DNA from: Rahnella aquatilis CIP 78.65 = ATCC 33071
GTDB taxonomy: Bacteria > Pseudomonadota > Gammaproteobacteria > Enterobacterales > Enterobacteriaceae
Assembly (NCBI RefSeq): GCF_000241955.1
Contig: NC_016818.1
Location: 3,720,001-3,784,000, forward strand
Length of the DNA stretch: 64,000 nucleotides
Reading direction: 5' to 3'
Shown here: piece after piece, positions 1 through 11,207 of the stretch
How the letters are laid out: each line of letters begins with the position of its first letter
How positions within the stretch are numbered: the stretch's first letter is position 1
Position numbers and translations under genes: made by a program
The notes under the pieces: model-generated
Told to the model about the DNA's origin: nothing
Databases searched by the model: none
Seen by the model: only the letters and a program-made list of their open reading frames with translations

Positions 1-531
1 CATGATGGCAAACACAGCACCACCAAAAATTGCCAGCAGGCCAAGCACATTAGGATAATCAAGAGCAATGGAACCGGCGATATCAGGCCGTTTGAGCAAG
101 TTAATAATGCCCATAATCAGCCCTGAAGCGATAAATGCCGGGATCAGCGGGATAAATACATCGGCCAGTTTGCGCAGCGCCCCGCTCATCGGCGCAGAAT
201 ATTTCGCTTTGGCGCTGGCTTTATTGCGGACAATTTCGCTTTCATCCGACGAACTGGCCGTCCCGGCAGGGCTCAACAGCAGACGCATCGCATCCACCAC
301 TTTTGCCGCCGCGCCCGGACCAACAATAAACTGATGCTGGTCACCTTGTTTCAGATAACCTTTGATACCTTCAAGCGTTTTCAGGCTGGTCAGATCCAAC
401 CGACCATCATCGTGCACTTCCACACGCACACGGGTCATACAGTTTTCCAGTTTGCGGATATTCCGCTCACCGCCCACACCTTGCAGAATCTGAGAAGCCA
501 GTCTCTGCGTTTTATCCATTGCCATCGCCAT
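1..531 (-). CDS. murP: PTS N-acetylmuramic acid-specific EIIBC component (5' part; 3' end lies outside the window)
   Basis: Inner-membrane permease that takes up and phosphorylates N-acetylmuramic acid (MurNAc) to MurNAc-6-phosphate, using an external EIIA of the glucose type. The 177 visible codons show an N-terminal EIIB domain with the phospho-accepting Cys31 in ENCMTRVRVEV. A linker follows, then the first EIIC membrane segments (from about residue 105, ADVFIPLIPAFIASGLIMG). The start at 531 has AAGGAG upstream at good spacing; two in-frame ATGs a few codons later are alternatives. It sits 16 bp after murQ, so the two are probably cotranscribed, and MurQ would process its product. The identity as MurP rather than another sugar EIIBC rests on this murQ/murR context. 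Confidence 0.93.
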   Translation of the reverse strand, partial: MAMAMDKTQRLASQILQGVGGERNIRKLENCMTRVRVEVHDDGRLDLTSLKTLEGIKGYLKQGDQHQFIVGPGAAAKVVDAMRLLLSPAGTASSSDESEIVRNKASAKAKYSAPMSGALRKLADVFIPLIPAFIASGLIMGIINLLKRPDIAGSIALDYPNVLGLLAIFGGAVFAIM

Positions 532-547
532 ACTCAACTCCTTGAGG

Positions 548-1453
548 TTAATCAGCCAGTGCGGCGCGCAGGAATCCGTGGTGCTTAGCCAGACGTATTT
601 TTGCCTGCTCCGCGTCAATACCTGCCAGCAGCATCAGAATAGCCGGTTTAACTTCAAAATCCGTCCTGGAAAGTGCCGCTTCGGCATCACTGCGTGCCGC
701 GCCCGTGGCCTCGACAACGATCCGGCAGGCACGATCGACCAGCTTCACGTTGGTCGCTTTCACATCCACCATCAGGTTCTGATAAACCTTGCCACTTTTA
801 ACCATTGCTCCGGTTGAAATCATATTCAGCACCAGTTTCTGCGCCGTGCCGGATTTCAAACGGGTTGAGCCGGTCAGTGCTTCCGGCCCTACAACCGGAG
901 AAATCGCGATGCTGGCTTCACGCGCTATCGGAGAATCCGGGTTACAGGAAATTGCCACCGTGGCGCAGCCCATTTCTGATGCATAGCGTAAAGCACCTAT
1001 GACGTAAGGCGTGCGTCCACTTGCGGCTAATCCGACAACGGTGTCATCCGCGTGCAGATTGAGATTTTTTAAGTCCTCCACACCCAGCGATTCACTGTCT
1101 TCAGCACCTTCTACCGCTTTGAGCAGCGCGCCCGGCCCGCCGGCAATCAGCCCGACAACCATACCGTGCGGGACACCAAACGTCGGCGGACATTCAGACG
1201 CATCAAGAACGCCGAGGCGACCACTGGTACCTGCACCAAGATAAATCAGACGCCCGCCAGCCTGAAATGACGCAGCGGCTTTATCGACAGCCCGGGCGAT
1301 GTGCGGCAGGACTTTATTGATAGCCTCCGGCACTTTACGGTCTTCCTGATTGAAACAGGTCACCAGTTCCAGCGTAGACATTTGATCTAAATTCATCGTA
1401 TCCGGATTGCGGCTTTCTGAAACCAGCGCACCAAGGTTGAGGCTCGTCTTCAT
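548..1453 (-). CDS. murQ: N-acetylmuramic acid 6-phosphate etherase
   Basis: Cytoplasmic lyase that cleaves the D-lactyl ether of MurNAc-6-phosphate to GlcNAc-6-phosphate and D-lactate, in peptidoglycan recycling and exogenous MurNAc use. The 301-residue protein is family length. It has a SIS-type sugar-phosphate fold with GAGTSGR at 73-79 followed by [10 protein letters not shown] (Glu87 is in the position proposed for catalysis in the family). The start has CAGGAG seven bases upstream. It is the first gene of a murQ-murP unit divergent from murR, and the 142-bp gap carries a candidate operator. Confidence 0.97.
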   Translation of the reverse strand: MKTSLNLGALVSESRNPDTMNLDQMSTLELVTCFNQEDRKVPEAINKVLPHIARAVDKAAASFQAGGRLIYLGAGTSGRLGVLDASECPPTFGVPHGMVVGLIAGGPGALLKAVEGAEDSESLGVEDLKNLNLHADDTVVGLAASGRTPYVIGALRYASEMGCATVAISCNPDSPIAREASIAISPVVGPEALTGSTRLKSGTAQKLVLNMISTGAMVKSGKVYQNLMVDVKATNVKLVDRACRIVVEATGAARSDAEAALSRTDFEVKPAILMLLAGIDAEQAKIRLAKHHGFLRAALAD

Positions 1454-1473
1454 GTTTCACTCCTGAATTTTTA

Positions 1474-1501
1474 ATTCAAATTTATTACTCAATATTTGAA
1501 T
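1474..1501. promoter_or_regulatory. Candidate MurR operator between murQ and murR
   Basis: A perfect 8-bp inverted repeat, ATTCAAAT (1474-1481) and ATTTGAAT (1494-1501), with a 12-bp AT-rich spacer, lies 20 bp upstream of the murQ start. RpiR-family regulators such as E. coli MurR repress from inverted repeats in this position, and MurNAc-6-phosphate relieves repression. Assignment to MurR is inferred from position. Confidence 0.5.
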
Positions 1502-1595
1502 ATATTATTCATCAATGCGAGGAAAATTTGCTATTTTAGATAACATAATCCGTAAAACGTGATGCAAGTATTCAGAGACGCCGGGATAACCCACC

Positions 1596-2444
1596 ATGAG
1601 TTGTATGATCCGTATCCGCCAGCTTTATCCGACACTGGCGCAAAATGACCGCAAACTGGCCGATTTCCTGCTCGCTCAGCCGGAAAAAGCACGTCATATG
1701 AGTTCGCAGAAACTGGCTGAAAAGGCCGGCGTCAGCCAGTCTGGTGTGGTGAAATTTGCCCAAAAACTGGGCTATAAAGGCTTCCCCGCGCTAAAACTGG
1801 CCATGAGTGAATCACTCGCATCGCAGGAAAACAGTGAGCCGGTCACTGTACATAATCAGATTTTAAGCACCGACAGCCTGCATGTTGTGGGGGAGAAATT
1901 ACTGGCAGAAAAACAGTCGGCACTTCGTGCAACGCTGGATATCAACAGCGAGTCCCGTCTGCAAATTGCTTTGGCGATGCTCGCCGGTGCCCGAAAAATT
2001 GTGCTGAGCGGCATTGGTGCATCCGGATTAGTGGCAAAAGATCTGGCGTATAAGCTGCTGAAAATCGGGGTCACGGCGATTGCCGAATCCGATACGCACG
2101 TCCTGGTTGCCACCGCACAGGCGCTGTCGAAAGAAGATTTACTGCTGGCGATTTCGTTCAGCGGCGAACGGAGTGAAATCAATCTTGCGGCAAAAGTCGC
2201 CCGCGAGAGTGGCGCAAAAGTTCTGGCCATTACCGGGTTTTCACCCAATACCCTGCAACAGCAGGCAGACCATTGTTTGTATACGGTCGCAGAATTACCC
2301 GCAACCCGTGGCGCAGCACTCTCAGCCACCACGGCACAATATTCCCTGACTGATTTACTGTTTGTCGCGCTGGTTCAGCAGGATACGGCGCATGCACCGG
2401 AGCGGATCCGCCACAGCGAAGAACTGGTGAAAAAACTGGTTTGA
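1596..2444 (+). CDS. murR: RpiR-family transcriptional repressor of MurNAc use
   Basis: 282-residue RpiR-family protein. The N-terminal helix-turn-helix spans about residues 1-75 (SQKLAEKAGVSQSGVVKFAQ is the DNA-binding helix pair). The C-terminal SIS domain, from about residue 125 (VLSGIGASGLVAKDLAYKLL), would bind a phosphosugar. By position it should repress murQ-murP and sense MurNAc-6-phosphate. The ATG at 1596 is used, but there is no clear Shine-Dalgarno and an ATG three codons downstream (1605) is possible. Confidence 0.9.
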   Translation: MSCMIRIRQLYPTLAQNDRKLADFLLAQPEKARHMSSQKLAEKAGVSQSGVVKFAQKLGYKGFPALKLAMSESLASQENSEPVTVHNQILSTDSLHVVGEKLLAEKQSALRATLDINSESRLQIALAMLAGARKIVLSGIGASGLVAKDLAYKLLKIGVTAIAESDTHVLVATAQALSKEDLLLAISFSGERSEINLAAKVARESGAKVLAITGFSPNTLQQQADHCLYTVAELPATRGAALSATTAQYSLTDLLFVALVQQDTAHAPERIRHSEELVKKLV

Positions 2445-2545
2445 TCAGGATCATTTGAGGTGTGGAAACGCGCGGACACAGAACCTACGCCAGCGCAATT
2501 CTGCTATACTGCGCAGCCTGATAATTTAAGATACGAGAAAACGCC

Positions 2546-2800
2546 ATGGCCCTGCTGATCACACACAAATGCATTAATTGCGATATGTGCGAACCGGAGT
2601 GCCCGAACCAGGCGATCTCGATGGGCAATGAGATTTACGAAATCGACAGCGATCGGTGTACGGAATGCGTCGGGCATTACGATAAACCGACCTGTCAGAG
2701 CGTCTGCCCGATCGACAATACCATCATCATTAATCCGCAACACGCCGAAACCAACGAACAGCTTTGGGATAAGTTTGTGGTATTGCATCACACCGTGTAA
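2546..2800 (+). CDS. yfhL: YfhL-type 2x[4Fe-4S] ferredoxin
   Basis: Small cytoplasmic electron carrier of 84 residues. Two cysteine clusters are visible: Cys9, 12, 15 and 19, and Cys38, 41, 50 and 54. The spacing fits two [4Fe-4S] centres, with the longer C-terminal insertion typical of YfhL/Alvin ferredoxins. It lies convergent to acpS, next to which yfhL is commonly found in enterobacteria. The electron partner cannot be read from the sequence. Confidence 0.92.
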   Translation: MALLITHKCINCDMCEPECPNQAISMGNEIYEIDSDRCTECVGHYDKPTCQSVCPIDNTIIINPQHAETNEQLWDKFVVLHHTV

Positions 2801-2821
2801 TGAGCGGCGTGATGCAATGGA

Positions 2822-3202
2822 TTAGTTCTCGATAATGACCGTGGCACAGGCATAACGCCTTTCATCCGCCAGCGTGACATGCACCGACTTCACCCCCATC
2901 ACGGCTGCCATTTCCGCCGCACGGGCATGGAATACCAGGCCCGGCTTTCCCAGCACATCATTGACGACTTCAAATTGTTCAAACGCCAGACCGTTGCGGA
3001 TCCCGGTCCCCAGCGCTTTAGCTGCGGCTTCCTTGACAGCAAACCGCTTTGCCAGAAATCGAACAGGCTGCTGATGTTGCTCATAAACCGCCCATTCATT
3101 CGCGCACAAAATACGCCTGGCCAGACGGTCGCCACTGCGTGCAATCACCGCTTCGATACGGGAAATTTCAACGATATCCGTACCTAAACCTAAAATGCTC
3201 AT
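2822..3202 (-). CDS. acpS: Holo-[acyl-carrier-protein] synthase
   Basis: Transfers 4'-phosphopantetheine from CoA to apo-ACP, essential for fatty-acid synthesis. 126 residues, family length. The Mg-binding Asp9 in [13 protein letters not shown] and Glu58 in [16 protein letters not shown] are present. The start overlaps the pdxJ stop by one base (TAATG), so translation is probably coupled. It is the last gene of the rnc-era-recO-pdxJ-acpS cluster. Confidence 0.97.
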   Translation of the reverse strand: MSILGLGTDIVEISRIEAVIARSGDRLARRILCANEWAVYEQHQQPVRFLAKRFAVKEAAAKALGTGIRNGLAFEQFEVVNDVLGKPGLVFHARAAEMAAVMGVKSVHVTLADERRYACATVIIEN

Positions 3203-3933
3203 TACCGGCGCGCTTCCCGCATCAGATTTTTCATTTCGCGCACTGCACCGGATAATCCGTCGATAACAGCCTGACCGATAATCGCATGGCCGATATTCAG
3301 CTCATGCATTTCCGGCAGTGCGGCGATCGGCTGAACGTTGTGGTAAGTCAGCCCGTGACCGGCATTGACTTTCAGGCCTTTACCGGCTGCATAAGCCGCG
3401 CCCTGTTTAATGCGCTCCAGCTCGGCCTGACGCTCAAGGTCAGTTTTCGCTTCAGCATAAGCACCGGTATGGATTTCGATATAAGGTGCCCCTACAGCGA
3501 CGGCAGCATCAATCTGGCGCATATCAGGGTCGATAAACAGGGAAACCAGAATGCCCGCTTCGCTAAGACGGGTCACCGCAACGGTCATTTTATCCAGCTG
3601 ACCGGCGACATCCAGACCACCTTCGGTCGTCACTTCTTCGCGCTTTTCCGGCACCAGACAGCAAAAATGTGGCAGGATTTCACAGGCAATACCGACCATT
3701 TCATCGGTGACGGCCATTTCTAGATTCATGCGGGTTTGGATCGTCTGACGCAGGAGGCGTACGTCGCGGTCAGTGATATGACGGCGATCTTCACGCAGGT
3801 GGACGGTGATCCCATCAGCACCAGCCTGCTCAGCGATAAATGCCGCCTGAACCGGATCAGGGTAAGCCGTACCGCGTGCATTACGCAGTGTCGCGATGTG
3901 ATCAATGTTAACGCCCAACAGCAACTCAGCCAT
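3202..3933 (-). CDS. pdxJ: Pyridoxine 5'-phosphate synthase
   Basis: Condenses 3-amino-2-oxopropyl phosphate and 1-deoxyxylulose 5-phosphate to pyridoxine 5'-phosphate, the last step of DXP-dependent vitamin B6 synthesis. The 243-residue TIM barrel starts with [15 protein letters not shown]. It carries the conserved HLREDRRH and [11 protein letters not shown] segments, whose histidines line the active site in this family. It overlaps acpS by one base and follows recO after about 100 bp. Confidence 0.97.
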   Translation of the reverse strand: MAELLLGVNIDHIATLRNARGTAYPDPVQAAFIAEQAGADGITVHLREDRRHITDRDVRLLRQTIQTRMNLEMAVTDEMVGIACEILPHFCCLVPEKREEVTTEGGLDVAGQLDKMTVAVTRLSEAGILVSLFIDPDMRQIDAAVAVGAPYIEIHTGAYAEAKTDLERQAELERIKQGAAYAAGKGLKVNAGHGLTYHNVQPIAALPEMHELNIGHAIIGQAVIDGLSGAVREMKNLMREARR

Positions 3934-4037
3934 AACAGCTCCAGATTTAAGAATGAATTGATTTATGAATGGAACAAAAAAGCTAATTTCTGCAGTTTAC
4001 ACCTTTGAGCGTGACGGCGTGTAGCCCGGAGTCCGAA

Positions 4038-4775
4038 TTAGCGGGAAGAATTGTCAGAGGGTAAAACAGGCCTTTTAACCTGAAACTGGCGGAACAGCTC
4101 GCGGCTTTTCAGCGGCTTGCCGCCAAGATAAGGTTTCAGCGCCATACGGGTAAAACGCTTCGCCGCCCGCAGCGTTGAAAGATCCGGAAATTCACGGCTG
4201 GCCAGGGCTTTCAAATCCCGACCGGTAAAGCTGGAATTATCAATCACCAGACTGGCAATAAAGCCTTTTTCTTCACGATAACGGTAAGTCATGTTGTCGC
4301 TGACTTCTTCACCGCTGCCTGCGCAATGCAGAAAATCCACGCCGTAACCCAGATGATGCAAAAGAGAGAGTTCGAACTGACGTAACGCATACTCAGGAGA
4401 GCCGCTGGCACCCGCAAGATTTTGCAGGCAATTGAGATAATCAAAGAATAATGAAGAGTAATTGGCTTCCTGCTCAAGCACCCGCGAAACGAGTTCATTG
4501 ACGTATAAACCGCTGTAAAGCATCAAACCAGAAAGGGGAAGTGCAAGAGAGACTGGTTCAGCATTACGCAGGGTTTTCACTTCTCCCCGCCCGCTCCAGC
4601 GAACCAGTAAAGGTGTAAAAGGCTGCAAGCAGCCTTTTAAATTGGACCGGCGGCCACGCGCACCTTTAGCCAGTATGCGTACCCGCCCTTGTCCCTCAGT
4701 GAACAGATCCAGCATTAAGCTGGTTTCACTGTAAGGTCGCCCATGCAAAACAAATGCGCGTTGCCAGCCTTCCAT
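4038..4775 (-). CDS. recO: DNA repair protein RecO
   Basis: Recombination mediator of the RecFOR pathway that anneals ssDNA and loads RecA onto SSB-coated gaps. 245 residues, close to the family length. The N-terminal OB fold ([19 protein letters not shown]) is followed by the helical domain. It starts 11 bp after era and is part of the rnc-era-recO unit. Confidence 0.95.
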   Translation of the reverse strand: MEGWQRAFVLHGRPYSETSLMLDLFTEGQGRVRILAKGARGRRSNLKGCLQPFTPLLVRWSGRGEVKTLRNAEPVSLALPLSGLMLYSGLYVNELVSRVLEQEANYSSLFFDYLNCLQNLAGASGSPEYALRQFELSLLHHLGYGVDFLHCAGSGEEVSDNMTYRYREEKGFIASLVIDNSSFTGRDLKALASREFPDLSTLRAAKRFTRMALKPYLGGKPLKSRELFRQFQVKRPVLPSDNSSR

Positions 4776-4786
4776 AGGCGCGGACC

Positions 4787-6372
<1,586 letters not shown>

Positions 6373-6462
6373 TTACCAATAGACTAAGAATGCGTCAAAA
6401 ACTTCAGCATACGGAACAGGCCTGCTTCGCCCTAAGCCAATCCAAAGCTGTTTCGTTTGCAG

Positions 6463-6509
6463 TGGCTCCCTCTGTTGGTTTTAAATAAAATTTAAAATCA
6501 GGGGAGCCA
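6463..6509 (-). promoter_or_regulatory. Long hairpin in the rnc leader, candidate RNase III autoregulatory site
   Basis: Between lepB and rnc, TGGCTCCC (6463-6470) pairs with GGGAGCCA (6502-6509), and an inner arm TTTTAAAT (6479-6486) pairs with ATTTAAAA (6490-6497). In E. coli, RNase III cleaves a leader stem of its own mRNA and lowers expression of rnc-era-recO. This hairpin occupies the same place. It could instead be a processing or termination signal after lepB. Confidence 0.45.
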
Positions 6510-6579
6510 ACTTTTATCGCCCGAAAGGATATTCTACAACGAGTGGACATATAATGCTGCGGTAATAGGCACCATTAAA

Positions 6580-7557
6580 TTAATGAATTCCACCGATACG
6601 GCTTAAACGAACACCGGTAGGCCATTCACCTTCCTGTTTTTTAAAGCTCATCCAAATTGCAGAGGCTCTACCCACTAAATTTTGTTCCGGCACAAAGCCC
6701 CAATAACGGCTGTCGGCGCTATTATCACGGTTATCGCCCATCATGAAGTAATGGCCAGCCGGCACCACCCACGTTCCCAGTGGCTGACCCGGTTGCTGAT
6801 AATAAGCACCCAGTTGGTCACGCGCGCCTGGCACGGTCAGAATACGATGCGTGACATTGCCCAGTGTTTCATTGCGCTGTACAAGACGGACACCGTCTTG
6901 TGGCACGTTACCCGTCGGTGGTGTTTCAAAGAAACCACTGCTGGCTTCGCCGCCCGAAGACTGACCAAAAGTCTGTACGAAATCGCTGGCAACCCCGGTG
7001 TCATATGTCACAGCCAGTGCGGTGTTGCAATTTTTGCCCGTTTCACAGGCAGGCTGAACGGTCACTTGCTTGCTGAACGGATCGTATGTCACGCGGTCAC
7101 CCGGTAAACCTACCAGACGTTTAATATAGTCCACGCTCGGATTTTGCGGATATTTAAATACGACTACATCGCCACGTTTCGGCTCACCGGTTGGGATCAG
7201 CTTAGTCTGAGTAATAGGATCTTTCAGACCGTACGCATATTTCTCCACCACGATGAAATCGCCAATAAGCAGCGTTGGCATCATGGAACCGGACGGGATC
7301 TGGAAAGGTTCATAAATAAATGAACGCACCACAAACACAACTAACAATACAGGGAATACCGACGCACAGGTTTCCACCCAGCCCGGTTGCTTCGCCACTT
7401 TGTTCAGCGTTGAATCGTCAACGGCACCACCCGTTTCAGCTTTAATTTTAGCAATTTTAGCCCGGCGCGCGGGTGCCAGCTTAAAACGATCAAGGCACCA
7501 GATAATCCCTGATACCAGCGTTGCAACCGCCAGAATCAGGGCAAACATGTTAGCCAT
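6580..7557 (-). CDS. lepB: Signal peptidase I
   Basis: Inner-membrane serine protease that removes signal peptides from exported proteins. 325 residues. N-terminal membrane segments lie at about 4-21 and 63-80. The catalytic Ser91 is in PSGSMMPTL, the general-base Lys is in YIKRLVGLPGDRV, and box E is DNRDNSADSRYWGFV. It starts 28 bp after lepA, the usual lepA-lepB operon. Confidence 0.97.
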   Translation of the reverse strand: MANMFALILAVATLVSGIIWCLDRFKLAPARRAKIAKIKAETGGAVDDSTLNKVAKQPGWVETCASVFPVLLVVFVVRSFIYEPFQIPSGSMMPTLLIGDFIVVEKYAYGLKDPITQTKLIPTGEPKRGDVVVFKYPQNPSVDYIKRLVGLPGDRVTYDPFSKQVTVQPACETGKNCNTALAVTYDTGVASDFVQTFGQSSGGEASSGFFETPPTGNVPQDGVRLVQRNETLGNVTHRILTVPGARDQLGAYYQQPGQPLGTWVVPAGHYFMMGDNRDNSADSRYWGFVPEQNLVGRASAIWMSFKKQEGEWPTGVRLSRIGGIH

Positions 7558-7585
7558 GCATACTCCCTACAACTCAATTAAGGAT

Positions 7586-9385
7586 TTACTTGCTGTCTTT
7601 GCCCACGTGAAGAATGGCCAGGAACGCTTCTTGTGGTAACTCTACGTTACCCACTTGTTTCATGCGTTTCTTACCATCTTTCTGTTTCTGCAAGAGTTTT
7701 TTCTTACGACTGACGTCACCGCCATAACATTTGGCGAGAACGTTTTTACGTAATTGCTTCACGGTTGAACGGGCAATGATGTGAGCACCAATCGCCGCCT
7801 GGATAGCAATATCGAACTGCTGACGCGGGATCAGTTCCTGCATCTTCTCAACAAGCTGGCGTCCACGGAACTGGGAATTGCCACGGTGAGTGATTAGCGC
7901 CAGTGCATCCACACGGTCGCCGTTGATTAGAACATCAACACGCACCATGTCAGAAGTCTGAAAACGTTTGAAATTGTAATCAAGCGACGCATAACCGCGT
8001 GACGTTGACTTCAGGCGATCAAAGAAATCGAGTACGACTTCCGCCATCGGAATTTCATAAGTCAGTGCGACCTGATTGCCGTGGTAAACCATGTTGGTCT
8101 GTACGCCACGCTTCTCAATACATAAAGTAATCACACTGCCCAGATATTCCTGCGGCATCAACATGTGACACTCGGCAATAGGCTCACGCAGTTCCAGAAT
8201 GTTATTCAACGCAGGCAGTTTGGACGGGCTATCGACATAAACAGTTTCATTGCTGGTCGTCAGAACTTCATAAACGACGGTCGGTGCCGTGGTGATCAGA
8301 TCCAGATCGTATTCACGTTCCAGACGTTCCTGAATGATTTCCATGTGCAACAGCCCCAGGAAACCACAACGGAAGCCAAAGCCCAGCGCGGTAGAGCTTT
8401 CTGGTTCGTAGAACAGAGAAGCATCATTGAGGCTCAGTTTGCCTAACGCATCACGGAAGTTTTCATAGTCATCAGAGCTGACCGGGAACAGGCCAGCGTA
8501 AACCTGAGGTTTCACTTTCTTGAAACCAGGCAACGCTTTGTCAGCAGGCTGGCGAGCCAGAGTCAGGGTGTCCCCCACTGGTGCGCCAAGAATATCTTTG
8601 ATCGCACATACCAGCCAGCCAACTTCGCCGCAGTTCAGAATGTCTTTATCGACACGCTTAGGCGTGAAAATACCCAGACGATCGGCGTTATAAACTTGTC
8701 CGGTACTCATCACTTTAATTTTGTCGCCCTTCCTCATGGTGCCGTTTTTGATACGGACCAGAGAAACAACGCCGAGATAGTTATCGAACCACGAATCAAT
8801 GATCAACGCCTGAAGTGGCGCATCAGGATCACCTTCCGGTGGTGGCACATCACGTACCAGACGCTCCAGCACTTCTGGTACGCCGACCCCGGTTTTCGCG
8901 GAACAACGGACTGCATCCGTCGCATCGATACCGACGATGTCTTCGATTTCCTGCGCTGCACGATCCGGATCGGCGGCCGGTAAGTCGATTTTGTTAAGGA
9001 CAGGCACGACTTCCAGATCCATTTCCATTGCCGTATAGCAGTTTGCCAGCGTCTGAGCTTCAACACCCTGACCCGCATCCACGACTAATAGCGCACCTTC
9101 GCATGCAGCGAGAGAACGGGAAACTTCATAGGAAAAGTCGACATGTCCGGGCGTGTCGATGAAATTCAGGTGATAAACCTGACCATCTTTCGCTTTGTAG
9201 TCGAGCGTCACGCTTTGCGCTTTGATGGTAATCCCGCGCTCACGCTCAAGATCCATTGAATCGAGGACCTGCGCTTCCATTTCACGGTCAGATAAGCCAC
9301 CGCAAATTTGAATAATACGGTCTGACAGCGTCGACTTACCGTGGTCAATGTGGGCAATAATGGAGAAATTTCGTATATGCTTCAT
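7586..9385 (-). CDS. lepA: Elongation factor 4 (LepA)
   Basis: Ribosome-associated GTPase of the EF-G class implicated in initiation/30S biogenesis and back-translocation. The start is placed at 9385 so that the protein begins [19 protein letters not shown] and is 599 residues, like E. coli LepA. The open frame continues 38 codons further upstream but that part does not resemble the family. AHIDHGKS is the P-loop, DTPGHVDF is G3, NKIDLPAAD is G4, and the LepA-specific C-terminal domain is complete. Confidence 0.97.
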   Translation of the reverse strand: MKHIRNFSIIAHIDHGKSTLSDRIIQICGGLSDREMEAQVLDSMDLERERGITIKAQSVTLDYKAKDGQVYHLNFIDTPGHVDFSYEVSRSLAACEGALLVVDAGQGVEAQTLANCYTAMEMDLEVVPVLNKIDLPAADPDRAAQEIEDIVGIDATDAVRCSAKTGVGVPEVLERLVRDVPPPEGDPDAPLQALIIDSWFDNYLGVVSLVRIKNGTMRKGDKIKVMSTGQVYNADRLGIFTPKRVDKDILNCGEVGWLVCAIKDILGAPVGDTLTLARQPADKALPGFKKVKPQVYAGLFPVSSDDYENFRDALGKLSLNDASLFYEPESSTALGFGFRCGFLGLLHMEIIQERLEREYDLDLITTAPTVVYEVLTTSNETVYVDSPSKLPALNNILELREPIAECHMLMPQEYLGSVITLCIEKRGVQTNMVYHGNQVALTYEIPMAEVVLDFFDRLKSTSRGYASLDYNFKRFQTSDMVRVDVLINGDRVDALALITHRGNSQFRGRQLVEKMQELIPRQQFDIAIQAAIGAHIIARSTVKQLRKNVLAKCYGGDVSRKKKLLQKQKDGKKRMKQVGNVELPQEAFLAILHVGKDSK

Positions 9386-9809
9386 TATAAAAGTTTTTCT
9401 ACCTTGGTATTTCTGAATCATTCGCCATGAACATACAGCGACGGTTTGTAGGTTGGCTGTCTTTCGCCTAAGTCGCAGCATTCTACATGCCAGCACCATG
9501 AAAACCTAGTCTCGCCACATCCTAACTCCAGATTATGCGAGCTTTCTCAGGGCGAAATCCCCACATTTTCATTTGTTTTCATTACCGGAACGTCTGTGTG
9601 CGCCATCGCTTTGTCTCAGTCCGCTATTTCCTGTGGGCACGTCATGCCTTTAGGTTTTAGGAAAATACCCATATACAGAAACGCGTATTGAAACTTAATA
9701 TATTGTTATAAAAGAAATTACATAATTTCTAACGCATAAAGCTCTAATTCAACTTCTTCCATAAATATCTTTTTTCTTTTTAATTCAATCCGGTCACAAG
9801 GTTATCAAT
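9386..9809. other. Non-coding gap between lepA and the inserted membrane-protein gene
   Basis: 424 bp between divergent genes. The right half (about 9650-9800) is strongly AT-rich and probably holds the promoter of the gene at 9810. I see no RNA gene, repeat or recognisable operator here. Confidence 0.5.
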
Positions 9810-10628
9810 ATGATCAATGAAGGGCGGCTGCTCAGTCAGCATGGCTTTGCCAAAGCCAACTCTTGGATCACTCTGGTCCTGTCTGTATTGTTACTGATCG
9901 GCGGCGCAGTGCAAATTGCATTTTTGCTGGCCTTTGGCTACACCGCTGAGGGGCTGCATAGCGTGATCTTGTCTGCTCTGCTCAGTATTGCACTGGGTGT
10001 GGTGCTCATTCTGCTCCGACGTCTGATACGACCTAATCAATTCTATCAGCTTCATGAAAATGGCATTTTAGTTATAAGCCAGACGGATAAAAAAAATCGT
10101 TTTATCCCTTTTGATCGCATCATGGATATATATCGCTTCAGAAGCGGTAAATATACACGTCGTATTTTAAACACAATGATCTTCCGCGAGGAAAACAGCA
10201 AAATCTGGCACCGTATTACGCCAAACATCGCTAATTCTGAAAGGTTAATTGAAGTCATTAAAAACGAACAACTGATGTATCGCGGCCCGTGGGCCCTCAA
10301 TACGCTGGCTCAGGGTGGCGATATTCTTTTTACCTATCTGGTGAATCCACATTGTGGATGGAAAAGATTTATCGGCGCTAACCTTCTGGCGCTGAACGAA
10401 AAAAAGATACATCTGAGCGCGCTGGTGTTAACCACCGACGAAGGGAAAACAGTGCCTGTTGAGGATATTCAGTTTATCAGTGGCGGCAGCAACAGCCCGT
10501 TAATACGTCTGCTCGATAAACACGGTCGCATCCTTTTCTCTGTAGAGTATACATCGCTTTCCAGTGCGGATCTTTTCATCGCACTGATCGAACATATGAT
10601 CCAAAACCGTATACCCGTCAGAAATTAA
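9810..10628 (+). CDS. Unknown inner-membrane protein inserted between lepA and rseC
   Basis: 272 residues; I do not recognise a named family. Two hydrophobic segments are visible near the N-terminus (about 20-45 and 50-72), followed by a basic RRLIRP stop. The remaining 200 residues look soluble and alternate beta-rich stretches, e.g. FYQLHENGILVISQTDKKNR and IPFDRIMDIYRF. This pattern resembles bacterial PH-like domains, but that is only an impression. AAGG lies eight bases before the ATG. The gene is opposite in strand to its neighbours and ends at a strong hairpin. In most enterobacteria rseC directly precedes lepA, so it is probably an acquired gene. Confidence 0.75.
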   Translation: MINEGRLLSQHGFAKANSWITLVLSVLLLIGGAVQIAFLLAFGYTAEGLHSVILSALLSIALGVVLILLRRLIRPNQFYQLHENGILVISQTDKKNRFIPFDRIMDIYRFRSGKYTRRILNTMIFREENSKIWHRITPNIANSERLIEVIKNEQLMYRGPWALNTLAQGGDILFTYLVNPHCGWKRFIGANLLALNEKKIHLSALVLTTDEGKTVPVEDIQFISGGSNSPLIRLLDKHGRILFSVEYTSLSSADLFIALIEHMIQNRIPVRN

Positions 10629-10663
10629 AAATGACACAGGGTCAGCTAACATTGTGTCATTTT
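10628..10663. terminator. Bidirectional terminator between the unknown gene and rseC
   Basis: AAAATGACACA (10628-10638) pairs perfectly with TGTGTCATTTT (10653-10663), with T-rich ends on both strands, between convergent genes. Confidence 0.75.
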
Positions 10664-10681
10664 CAAATATTGCAGGAGAAG

Positions 10682-11158
10682 TTAAGAAGGGAGCGTGCTG
10701 TCAACTGAATAGCGGAAGGCGTCAGGGGGTAACCCCACCTGCAAGATGACAGGCTGATAACCTGCTTTCCCATCGACTTTTGCAGCAAGCGCTTTGGCAA
10801 TCAGGAAACCTAATCCGCCCCCCAGCACCGCACCAATAACCGCGTATATATCTGCTTTCAGCAAGGCTTGCAAAATGCCACCGCCCGCAATCACACCAAA
10901 GAGCGGCGTCATATAAACCAGCAACGCCGAGCGCAGCAGGCTGCCTTCCTGTATGCCCAGTTCAACTTTCTGACCTGGTGCAAGAGGCTCGTTGATGCTG
11001 ACCTGGAGATTATGTTCGGTCTGCGGCCCTAACTCATTCAATACGCGAGCGCCACACCCTGAACGTGAATGACAACTACTGCAACCCGCTTGTGTTTCAC
11101 AACGCAGTGTCGCAATACCGTCCTGCCACGACACAACCGTGGCCCATTCTTTCATCAT
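10682..11158 (-). CDS. rseC: SoxR-reducing / sigma-E regulatory protein RseC
   Basis: Inner-membrane protein of 158 residues. The N-terminal cysteine cluster CETQAGCSSCHSRSGCG suggests an Fe-S centre, and two membrane segments lie at about 75-95 and 100-120 (LLVYMTPLFGVIAGGGILQ). RseC has a positive effect on sigma-E signalling and, with the Rsx complex, helps reduce SoxR. It is the last gene of rpoE-rseA-rseB-rseC. Confidence 0.94.
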   Translation of the reverse strand: MMKEWATVVSWQDGIATLRCETQAGCSSCHSRSGCGARVLNELGPQTEHNLQVSINEPLAPGQKVELGIQEGSLLRSALLVYMTPLFGVIAGGGILQALLKADIYAVIGAVLGGGLGFLIAKALAAKVDGKAGYQPVILQVGLPPDAFRYSVDSTLPS

Positions 11159-11207
11159 GTAATCACCCTGTATTTCTGTCGCTGAGGCAGTTATTTCTGA
11201 TTAAAAG

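Noticed and set aside
9386..9499. Upstream in-frame extension of lepA by 38 codons
   Set aside because: The extension is Arg/Cys-rich and unlike the family; the start at 9385 gives the exact 599-residue LepA.
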